Both the position numbers and the translations under genes were made by a program. The notes below the pieces were generated by a model. That model searched no databases. It was not told the origin of the DNA and worked only from the letters and a program-made list of their open reading frames with translations. From Salipiger aestuarii (GTDB taxonomy: Bacteria > Pseudomonadota > Alphaproteobacteria > Rhodobacterales > Rhodobacteraceae): a stretch of DNA of 43,266 bases. Numbering within the stretch: the stretch's first letter is position 1; every line of letters starts with the position of its first letter. The stretch covers positions 1-43,266 of the forward strand of contig NZ_QLMG01000037.1 of assembly GCF_003259905.1 (NCBI RefSeq). Direction: 5' to 3'. This document shows positions 8,096 to 15,464 of the stretch, piece by piece.

Positions 8096-8686
8096 ATGAC
8101 TACGATCATCGACTACTATTTCTCGCCGGCCTCGGGATACGCTTATCTCGGACATGAAACACTGATGCGACTGGCCCGTGAAAGCGGTGCGACAGTGCGC
8201 TTTCGGCCCGCCGACATCGACCGGATCTGCCGCGAGGCCTTGCTCGACCAACCGCCGCGCCCCGAGGACAGCGTCGAGGACCGCCGCCGCTGGGCGCGTC
8301 TGCGCGGCCTGCACATGGCGCCGATGCCGATGCATCACCCAGTGGACTCACGTCTGGCGGCGCGCGTGATCATCGCCGCCGGCGATCTCGGTCTGGACCA
8401 GTCCGAGGTGGCGCTTGCCTGTATGCGCGGCACCTGGGCCGAGGGGCGCAACATCGCCGATCCGGGAGATCTGGCCGAGGCGATGCATCAGATCGACCTG
8501 CCCGGATGCCGCCTGATGGCGTTGGCCGAGCGCAACGAGATCCGCGACAAGGCCGATGACATCACGCTGGAAATCGTGCAGCGTGAGGCGGTTGTATCCC
8601 CCACCTACATGATTGGCAGCGAACGGTTTTTGGGGCAGGATCGACTGCCCGCAATGGCCGAAACCCTGCACAGGAACGCGGCCTGA
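8096..8686 (+). CDS. DsbA-fold 2-hydroxychromene-2-carboxylate isomerase-like protein
   Basis: The 196-residue product has the thioredoxin/GST-kappa-like pattern of HCCA isomerases: an N-terminal IDYYFSPASGYAYLGHETLMRLA (family consensus YFDFxSPYxYL), a helical insert rich in Arg, and a C-terminal AVVSPTYMIGSERFLGQDRL, where family members read GVPTFxxxxxxFxGQDRL. These enzymes are glutathione-dependent in aromatic degradation, but most genomic copies outside such pathways have unknown substrates. No aromatic-degradation gene is nearby. ATG 8096 is preferred because similarity begins there and a GAGGA precedes it. A terminator follows. Confidence 0.82.
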   Translation: MTTIIDYYFSPASGYAYLGHETLMRLARESGATVRFRPADIDRICREALLDQPPRPEDSVEDRRRWARLRGLHMAPMPMHHPVDSRLAARVIIAAGDLGLDQSEVALACMRGTWAEGRNIADPGDLAEAMHQIDLPGCRLMALAERNEIRDKADDITLEIVQREAVVSPTYMIGSERFLGQDRLPAMAETLHRNAA

Positions 8687-8721
8687 TCCTGCCTTTCCGT
8701 GGGGCACGCCCCAAATACGAC

Positions 8722-8749
8722 GCCCGGTTTCGACAGAAACCGGGCCTTT
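8722..8749 (+). terminator. Intrinsic terminator of the isomerase gene
   Basis: A 10-bp perfect stem GCCCGGTTTC / GAAACCGGGC with a GACA-like four-base loop is followed by CTTTC, 35 bases after the stop codon. The T-tract is short. Confidence 0.75.
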
Positions 8750-8913
8750 CGCGTTGCATGGATGCGCGTGCGGCCTAGGTTGGGGCGCAAGACGGTGCGG
8801 CCCGATGGCTCTGCGCCCCGGACCCACGCGCTTTTGCCGGCGCGACGCTGACGCTGCTGCCAGTCGGCGGGTATCCGGTGCGCCCGCACGCCAAGGACAG
8901 GATAAAAGACCAG

Positions 8914-11319
8914 ATGACCGACATCTCCTCCATTTCCAGCGATTGCACCAAGGCCCATGCCCGCGCGGCCTGGTGTCACGATGTGCTCAACAGCGCACCG
9001 GACCGCTTTGACGCGGGTCGCCAGATCGCGCGGCGGCTTGGCGCGCTGGTCGAAGGCGGGCGCGTCGAATTCGGCTTCTGGACGCCGGAATTGCTGGACT
9101 GGCGGATCGCCGACGGCGATGTGTTTCTGGAGATTCTGCGTCCGCGCGACGGCATCGACCTGACCGCCACCGCCGCCGATGTCTGCTTTGATCGCACGCT
9201 GTTGCCGGTGGCGCGGGCCGAGGCGTTCACCTTTGCCGCCGCAAGCGGGCTAAGGCTGGGCGACCGCGAGACGGTCGGCGATTTTTATGCGCTGGTCTGG
9301 CGGGATCACGACGGCGCGCTGCACCGCATTCTGGACCCGTTGGCGGCCTCGCTGCCCTATGGCGCCTTCGCCCCGGCCGAAATTTATGATCTGCCCGCGA
9401 TGCAGGCGCGCCGACAGGACACCGGCTATTTCGAGCAGGTCCGCGGGGATGCGCCGCACAAATTCGCGCCACCCACCTCTATATTGCAGGTGCATGTGCC
9501 CACCGCCACGCCGGGGGGCACGCTGGCCGCGCTGACCCGACAGTTCGAACGGCTGGGCGTGCGCGTCGCCGCCGGGCTGCCGCTGGAACCCGACGATGAG
9601 CTGTTCGCCGGCTACGACGCGGTGCAACTGTTGCCCGTCGAGCCGACCACCGTCTACGAGGCCGGTCCCGATTTCTGGACCCACACCGGCGAAGACGAAG
9701 GCCAGGTGACCGCCCATCTTCTGCGCCCGGATACCACCAACTGGGGGTACGACATCGTCATTTCGGGAATGGCGACGGTGAATCCGGTGCTGCTTGAAAC
9801 CGCCCGGCCCGATGAACTGGTGGACCTGGCTGCCGTGCTGCACAATTTTCCGCGTCACCCCAAGATGCTGGTGCTGGACGTGGTGTTCGGCCATGCCGAC
9901 AATCAGGGGCTGCACGCGCTCAACAGCCATTTCTTTGCCGGGCCGAACATGTATGGCCAGAACCTTGATTACCGAAATCCCTTCGTGCGGGCGATTCTGC
10001 TGGAACTGCAACGCCGCAAGGTGGATTTCGGTGCCGACGGGGTGCGGATCGACGGCGCTCAGGATTTCAAATGGTGGGATGCCAGCGTGCAGGACATGCG
10101 CCATGACGACGCCTATCTTCAGGAAATGTCGGATCTGGTGCAGAATGTCGGCGGGGTCGACTACCGCCCGTGGTTCGTGTTCGAGGATGGCCGCCCCTGG
10201 CCGCAGGAAGACTGGGAACTGTCGTCGGATTACCGCGCCGTCATCAAGAACCAGCAGGGCACCGATCCGGATGTATTCCAGTGGGGGCCGCTGACATTCG
10301 CCCACAATACGCCGTTCATCTACACGTTCTGGCTGTCGAAATACTGGCGCATCAAGGAAATCCTGGAACATGGCGCCAACTGGATTTCCGGCACCGCCAA
10401 CCACGACACGCTGCGCCGAGGCACGCAGGTCAGCCCCAAGCTGAACATCAACACCCGGCTTGGCGACACCAAGATGGAGATCCTCGACAAGGCCTATGAC
10501 AACCCGGCGGTGTCAATTCTGACCTACGCGGCGCTGCCGGGGGTTCCGATGGATTTCCTGAACGCGACCGCGCGTGCCAGCTGGGGGTTCATCCGCAATC
10601 AGGATGACAAATACGGCGTCAAGGTGGTGTCCGAAGAGGCGATCTCGCTCAAGTGGCAGGTGGATGAATACGCCTATTCGATCCCCGGCGCGTTCCGGTT
10701 CCTGAAAGAGCTGGGGTTCGAAACCCGCGAGGATCTGGCGCGCTTCCTGGAATTCCTGCCCGCGCTGGTAGAGGTGACGGATTACGACCTGCACACCATC
10801 GCGACGCTGCTCAACGCCGTTGAGCCGAAACTGGCGGGACCGCATCCGGTGACCGTCGGCGCGCTGAAACAGATCGCGCGGGCGTGGATGGATGACATGC
10901 ACGAATACTGCAACGTGTCGCATTCCACGTCGAAACTGGACCCGGTGCAGACCAACGCGATGCGCCGCCTGCGCATGTTCCGCCTGCACAACCCGTGGCT
11001 GCGCCACAATCTGCGCGCCGACGACCATTTCCGCTATGTCGAACCGATCGACGGGCGCACGGTGCTGGTCTCGCTGCGCAACGCGCCGGACGGGGGGGAG
11101 GTATTCACCATCTGCCACATGGAGGGCGGCGAGACCGGAGAAATCGACCCGCTCGACCTGCTGCCCGACGGTGTGTCGCGCAACGACTGGTATCTGGCGA
11201 TCCGCAGCCCCGGTATCGGAACGGATTACCTGGGCGGGCCGATTACCCTGCGCGATTCCATGGGGCTGGTGTTCACCCGTGGTCTGGACGTGACGCATCT
11301 GGCCGGAGAGCCGCACTAG
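8914..11319 (+). CDS. GH13-type glycosidase, probable glucosylglycerol hydrolase
   Basis: This 801-residue enzyme shows the conserved regions of the alpha-amylase (GH13) clan in order: LVLDVVFGHADNQ (region I, about residue 320), GADGVRIDGAQDF with candidate nucleophile Asp380 (region II), FVFEDGRPWPQ with candidate acid/base Glu424 (region III), and SGTANHDTLRRG with Asp498 (region IV). It has no signal peptide, so it should act in the cytoplasm. The overall length and the WW/HD motif set recall the glucosylglycerol hydrolases described from cyanobacteria, which cleave the osmolyte glucosylglycerol when salt stress ends; that assignment is by remembered resemblance. No glucosylglycerol synthesis gene is in the window. 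ATG 8914 has AAGGACAGGA upstream. Confidence 0.65.
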   Translation: MTDISSISSDCTKAHARAAWCHDVLNSAPDRFDAGRQIARRLGALVEGGRVEFGFWTPELLDWRIADGDVFLEILRPRDGIDLTATAADVCFDRTLLPVARAEAFTFAAASGLRLGDRETVGDFYALVWRDHDGALHRILDPLAASLPYGAFAPAEIYDLPAMQARRQDTGYFEQVRGDAPHKFAPPTSILQVHVPTATPGGTLAALTRQFERLGVRVAAGLPLEPDDELFAGYDAVQLLPVEPTTVYEAGPDFWTHTGEDEGQVTAHLLRPDTTNWGYDIVISGMATVNPVLLETARPDELVDLAAVLHNFPRHPKMLVLDVVFGHADNQGLHALNSHFFAGPNMYGQNLDYRNPFVRAILLELQRRKVDFGADGVRIDGAQDFKWWDASVQDMRHDDAYLQEMSDLVQNVGGVDYRPWFVFEDGRPWPQEDWELSSDYRAVIKNQQGTDPDVFQWGPLTFAHNTPFIYTFWLSKYWRIKEILEHGANWISGTANHDTLRRGTQVSPKLNINTRLGDTKMEILDKAYDNPAVSILTYAALPGVPMDFLNATARASWGFIRNQDDKYGVKVVSEEAISLKWQVDEYAYSIPGAFRFLKELGFETREDLARFLEFLPALVEVTDYDLHTIATLLNAVEPKLAGPHPVTVGALKQIARAWMDDMHEYCNVSHSTSKLDPVQTNAMRRLRMFRLHNPWLRHNLRADDHFRYVEPIDGRTVLVSLRNAPDGGEVFTICHMEGGETGEIDPLDLLPDGVSRNDWYLAIRSPGIGTDYLGGPITLRDSMGLVFTRGLDVTHLAGEPH

Positions 11320-11450
11320 GCGGCCTTCGCCGCGCGCACGGCGGGCGGGGTATCGGTTGACGCCGCGCCGGACGCCGCTCCGATACCGCGCGGTGGGGGC
11401 GATGCGCTTGAATCCGGCCTTGCGATGGCGGTGCTGTCCGGCAATCTCGT

Positions 11451-11480
11451 GCTGGGCTGGGCTGGGCTGGGCTGGGCTGG
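11451..11480 (+). repeat. Pentanucleotide tandem repeat (GCTGG)6
   Basis: Six perfect copies of GCTGG lie in the 217-base gap between the convergent glycosidase gene and the TrpD2-like gene. The same gap contains an inverted repeat GGTATCGG (11349-11356) / CCGATACC (11380-11387) that could serve as a terminator hairpin, without a T-tract. The repeat is not inside a supported gene. Such repeats can change copy number by slippage. Confidence 0.85.
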
Positions 11481-11536
11481 GCACATGGCGCGGCTGGCGG
11501 GGATGACATCCACCGCAGGGCTGCCGGGCAGGCTTG

Positions 11537-12505
11537 TCAGTTCGGTGCGCTGACCACCCGGCGCGCCCAAAGTGCCTGTGCAGCCTCACGCGGCGCCTGT
11601 TCGCCCAGCGTCGACAGCGCCAGCGCGGCGGTGCCGATCACCGTGGCTTCGGCAAAGGCATCCGTCAGGGTGCCCTGCCAGATCGCATTCAACCGGGCGG
11701 GGTCGGTTTCGCCATCGTCGAGCCGGCGCGTGTCTTCCGGACGCAGGGGCGGGATGATATCGTCCCATGGCTGGCCGTCGCGCAGGCCAAAGCCTTCGAT
11801 CGCCTTGGCGGGGTGGCGCTCGAATTCGCCGCCGCCGCCCTTGATGACCGTCAGCGCCCGCAGCCCCAGGATCTGCGCCGCGTCCTGTTGCAACAACCGG
11901 TAGGGCGGGTGGAACACGCCCTGCACGCTGCACGCCGCGCGGCCCGGATTCAGCATCCGGCACACGGTATTCACGCAGGATCGCAGGTGCAGCACATCGC
12001 GCAGGCGCAGCAGCCCGAACAACGCCGGGGACATGCGTTCCAGCGGCAGATAGACGATATCCCGGGCGCGGATCAGTCGGTCGGCATCGCCGGGGTCGTC
12101 GGCAACCGGAATGCCCAGCGGTGCAAGCCCGGCGCGCACCGCGCCATCCGCGCCGTTCCAACCGTGTAGCAACACCGTATGGCCCGCATCCGCCACGAGC
12201 CGCGCCGACAGCAGGAACCACGGCAAACCGCGCGTGCGCCCGGCGGCGTAGCTGGGCCAGTCCAGCGCCGGCTGCGGCATTCGGGGCATCGCCTGCTGCG
12301 CGCTATGGGCAAAGCCCGCGATCTCGTCGGCGGTCTCGCCCTTCATACGCAGCAGCATCAGCAGGGCGCCGATGGCATGCGGGTCGGCATTGCCCGACAG
12401 CATGAGACGCATGGCATCTTCGGCCTCGTCGCGGGTCAGCGCGCGTGACCGGCCGGGGCCGCGTGCAAGGGTGCGGACGTGCGCGCCAAGCGGCGTGGCG
12501 GTCAT
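11537..12505 (-). CDS. TrpD2-like / glycosyl transferase family 3 protein
   Basis: The 322-residue product has the helical N-terminal domain of the anthranilate phosphoribosyltransferase superfamily at about residues 20-70 (RALTRDEAEDAMRLMLSGNADPHAIGALLMLLRMKGET) and a core with VCRMLNPGRAACSVQGVFHP and TVIKGGGGEFERHP. It lacks the GTGGD motif of true TrpD, so it is more like the TrpD2/YbiB group, which does not make tryptophan. Its ATG overlaps the nasA stop by four bases (ATGA), implying coupled translation. Its place at the end of the nitrate operon suggests a role tied to NasA or its cofactors, which is inference only. Confidence 0.78.
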   Translation of the reverse strand: MTATPLGAHVRTLARGPGRSRALTRDEAEDAMRLMLSGNADPHAIGALLMLLRMKGETADEIAGFAHSAQQAMPRMPQPALDWPSYAAGRTRGLPWFLLSARLVADAGHTVLLHGWNGADGAVRAGLAPLGIPVADDPGDADRLIRARDIVYLPLERMSPALFGLLRLRDVLHLRSCVNTVCRMLNPGRAACSVQGVFHPPYRLLQQDAAQILGLRALTVIKGGGGEFERHPAKAIEGFGLRDGQPWDDIIPPLRPEDTRRLDDGETDPARLNAIWQGTLTDAFAEATVIGTAALALSTLGEQAPREAAQALWARRVVSAPN

Positions 12506-15132
12506 TCGGCGGCTTCCTTTGACAAGGCCGAGGCAAGGATTCCCGCCAGTTCGGGGCGGCACGAGCCGCAGTTGGCGCCGGCCTCCAGCGCGGTGCCGAT
12601 GGCTTCGACGGACATCAGGTGCTGGTCTTCAATCGCGGCGAGAATTGTGTTCAGCCCGACATTGAAACACGAACACACCAGCGGGCCGGGGTCCGGGCGG
12701 TCGGCGGGGGGGTGGCCGGTCAGCGCGTCGGGGGCCGCAGTCCCCGGCAGGGTCGCCAGGAACTCACGCTTCAGCGCGACCGGCTCGGGGCCCGCAAACA
12801 GCGCGGCCAGCAATTTCCCGTCGTGATGAAACGCGATGCGCGCGCGGCCGCGGCGGGCATCCAGCATCACCTGCGCCTGCGCCTGTGGCAGGTCGAACAG
12901 GCCGCGAGCATAGTTTTCCCAATCCTGCGGCAGGGTGGCGCCCGCCATTTCGGCGCGCCATCCGGTGCGGGTGCGGGCGCGCGCCCAATAGGCGCTGTCG
13001 GGGGAAAGGGGTTGGCTCGACACGGCGAATCCGTACCACGCGGGATCGAAACGTGCCACCGAAACCACGCTCGCCTTGCTTTCGGGTTGTCCCGAAACCG
13101 GGTCTGTCAGCGGGGCCACCAACGCGTCGATGCGCGCGGCGGGGGCGGTTTCGCCGGTCCAGTGCATTGGGGCAAAGACATCGCCGGGCTGTACGGCATC
13201 GGTCAGGCGGGCGCGCAGGATGGCGCGGCCGTGGGGGCTGTGCAGATGCACAAGATCGGCGGGCGAGATGTGCAGGCGCGCCGCATCCGTAGGGTGAATT
13301 TCCAAGTATGGTTCTGCCAGATGCGCCGATAGGCGCGGCGACAGCGCGGTGCGTGTCATGGTGTGCCACTGGTCGCGGATGCGCCCCGTGTTAAGCCGAA
13401 AAGGGGTGTCCGCCGTGGGGGTCGAGCCGGGCGCGCGGTGGCGCACCGGGATCATCCTGCCCTTGCCGCCGTCATGATAGAATTGGCCGTCCGCAAAGAA
13501 CCGTCCACCCTGACGCCCCTGGGTAAAGGGCCAGCGAAAGGGCGCCATGGTTTTGTACCCGCTGTCGCCAAGTTCGGCCTTGCCCGAAATGTCGAAATCG
13601 CGCCCCAGCGTCCCGGCCACCCCCGACAACGCCGCATATTCGCGAAAGATCTCGGCGGGCGACGCGTAATCGAAGGCGGCGGCATGGCCCATGCGACGCC
13701 CGATCTCGGCGATGATATCCCAGTCGGGGCGCGTGTCGCCGGGGGCGGGCAGCGCGGTGCGCTGGCGGCTGATGGTGCGGTCGGAATTGGTGACGGTGCC
13801 GTCCTTTTCGCCCCATGCGGTGGCGGGCAGCAACACATGCGCCAGGCGCGCGGTGTCGGTCTGCGCGGTGATGTCGCTGACCACGACGAAATCGCAGCCC
13901 GCGATAGCGTCGCGCACCGCATCGGCGTCGGGCATGGTGACGGCGGGGTTGGTGTGGATGATCCACAGCGCCCTGATGCGCCCGTCGCCCACCGCCCGGA
14001 ACATGTCGACGGCCTTCTTGCCGGGGGTGTCGGCGATGACCGGGCTGTCCCAGAATTGATGCACGGCGGCACGGTGGTCGGGGTTTTCCAGATCGAGATG
14101 GCAGGCGAGCGTGTTGGCCAGCCCGCCGACCTCGCGCCCGCCCATGGCGTTGGGCTGGCCGGTCACCGAAAACGGCCCCGTGCCGGGCAGGCCGATGCGG
14201 CCAGTGGCAAGGTGGCAATTGACGATCGCGTTGACCTTGTCGGTACCCGAAGTGCTTTGGTTGACGCCCTGGCTGTAGACGGTGACAACCCTTCGGGAGC
14301 CGATCCACAGCTTGTAGAACGCATCAAGCTGGGCGCGGGTCAGGCCGGTCGCGGCGTCGTCATCCAGCGCGGCGGCGGCGATGGCGTCTTGCATGCCGGT
14401 GATATGGGCGGAAAAATCGTCATCGATCGCGCCCGCGGCGTCGATGGCGGACAGCAGCCCGTTGAACAGCGCGGCATCGCTGCCCGCCGCCAGCCCTAGG
14501 TGCATGTCCGCCCCGTCGCAGGACGCGGTGCGGCGCGGGTCGATCACCACCAGCCTGGTGCCGCGCGCCTCGCGGGCCGCCAGAATGCGTTGATGCAGCA
14601 CCGGGTGGCACCAGGCGAGGTTGGACCCAACGAGCACCACCAGATCTGCCTCTTCGAGGTCTTCGTAGGTGCCAGGCACCGTGTCGGTGCCAAAGGCGCG
14701 CTTGTGCCCGGCCACGGACGAGGCCATGCACAGCCGCGAATTGGTGTCGATATTGGCACTGCCGACGTAGCCCTTCATCAGCTTGTTGGCGACGTAGTAG
14801 TCTTCGGTGAGCAATTGCCCCGAGACGTAGAAGGCCACGCTGTCGGGGCCGTGTCGCGCCACTGTGTCGCGAAAGCGGTCCGCGACCAGTTCCAGCGCCT
14901 CGTCCCAGCTTGCATCGCGCCCGTGGATGCGGGGGGACAGCAACCGGCCGTCCAGCCCCACGGTTTCGCCAAGGGCCGAGCCCTTGGAGCAGAGCTTGCC
15001 GAAATTGGCCGGATGGTCAGGGTCGCCCCGCACGTCCAGCCCGCCGTTGCCGTCGGCGCGCAGCCGCACGCCGCAGCCCACCCCGCAATAGGGGCAGGTC
15101 GAGCGGATTTCGGGAAAGCTCTGGTCTTTCAT
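12502..15132 (-). CDS. nasA: Assimilatory nitrate reductase catalytic subunit
   Basis: NasA reduces nitrate to nitrite in the cytoplasm using a bis-MGD molybdenum cofactor. The 876-residue product starts with a [4Fe-4S] motif CPYCGVGC (residues 13-20) plus the later Cys in KLCSKG, and carries the molybdenum-ligand Cys in SRLCMAS at about residue 137. A molybdopterin dinucleotide-binding domain occupies residues about 580-720. The C-terminus has an added BFD-like [2Fe-2S] domain (CSCFNV and NCGSC), as in Klebsiella-type NasA, which brings electrons in. ATG 15132 overlaps the nirD stop by one base; a GTG one codon earlier is an equal alternative. It lies downstream of nirD in the operon. Confidence 0.95.
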   Translation of the reverse strand: MKDQSFPEIRSTCPYCGVGCGVRLRADGNGGLDVRGDPDHPANFGKLCSKGSALGETVGLDGRLLSPRIHGRDASWDEALELVADRFRDTVARHGPDSVAFYVSGQLLTEDYYVANKLMKGYVGSANIDTNSRLCMASSVAGHKRAFGTDTVPGTYEDLEEADLVVLVGSNLAWCHPVLHQRILAAREARGTRLVVIDPRRTASCDGADMHLGLAAGSDAALFNGLLSAIDAAGAIDDDFSAHITGMQDAIAAAALDDDAATGLTRAQLDAFYKLWIGSRRVVTVYSQGVNQSTSGTDKVNAIVNCHLATGRIGLPGTGPFSVTGQPNAMGGREVGGLANTLACHLDLENPDHRAAVHQFWDSPVIADTPGKKAVDMFRAVGDGRIRALWIIHTNPAVTMPDADAVRDAIAGCDFVVVSDITAQTDTARLAHVLLPATAWGEKDGTVTNSDRTISRQRTALPAPGDTRPDWDIIAEIGRRMGHAAAFDYASPAEIFREYAALSGVAGTLGRDFDISGKAELGDSGYKTMAPFRWPFTQGRQGGRFFADGQFYHDGGKGRMIPVRHRAPGSTPTADTPFRLNTGRIRDQWHTMTRTALSPRLSAHLAEPYLEIHPTDAARLHISPADLVHLHSPHGRAILRARLTDAVQPGDVFAPMHWTGETAPAARIDALVAPLTDPVSGQPESKASVVSVARFDPAWYGFAVSSQPLSPDSAYWARARTRTGWRAEMAGATLPQDWENYARGLFDLPQAQAQVMLDARRGRARIAFHHDGKLLAALFAGPEPVALKREFLATLPGTAAPDALTGHPPADRPDPGPLVCSCFNVGLNTILAAIEDQHLMSVEAIGTALEAGANCGSCRPELAGILASALSKEAAE

Positions 15133-15464
15133 CACGCGGCACTCCGCTGGGCGATGGCGTCGCGGTCCAGCAGGATGCGCCCGTCCTCGACGCGCACCGG
15201 GTAGGTGTCGATGCGGTACTCATCCACCCCCAGGGATTCGCCCGAGTTCAGATCGAAGATGGTGTTGTGCAGCGGGCAGGTGACCTTTTGCTCGTGCACG
15301 ATGCCCTCGGACAGGGGGCCGCCCTTGTGCGGGCAGAGGTTGGACACGGCAAAGACTTCGGTCTCGCCGGTGCGGAACACCGCAAGGCAGCCCACCTTGG
15401 TTTTCACCTGCCGCGCCCCGCGCAGGGGCACGTCGTCGATATGTCCGATGTCGATCCAGTTCAT
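15132..15464 (-). CDS. nirD: Nitrite reductase [NAD(P)H] small subunit
   Basis: NirD is the Rieske-like partner of NirB in cytoplasmic siroheme nitrite reductase. The 110-residue product has the Rieske fold pattern (VFAVSNLCPHKGGPLSEGIVH and TCPLHNTIFDLNSGE). It keeps both Cys-x-His motifs, CPH and CPLH, so unlike many short NirD proteins it may bind a [2Fe-2S] cluster. Its ATG overlaps the nirB stop by four bases and is preceded by AAGGAGG, while its own stop overlaps the nasA start. Both junctions indicate tight co-expression. Confidence 0.94.
   Translation of the reverse strand: MNWIDIGHIDDVPLRGARQVKTKVGCLAVFRTGETEVFAVSNLCPHKGGPLSEGIVHEQKVTCPLHNTIFDLNSGESLGVDEYRIDTYPVRVEDGRILLDRDAIAQRSAA

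Noticed and set aside
11320-11536. Glycosidase frame continuing beyond its TAG stop
   Set aside because: The continuation has no family resemblance and runs through the GCTGG repeat into the antisense of the next gene; stop readthrough is not supported.
11537-12505. Anthranilate phosphoribosyltransferase (trpD)
   Set aside because: The GTGGD phosphoribosyl-binding motif is absent and the gene is part of the nitrate operon, not a trp operon.
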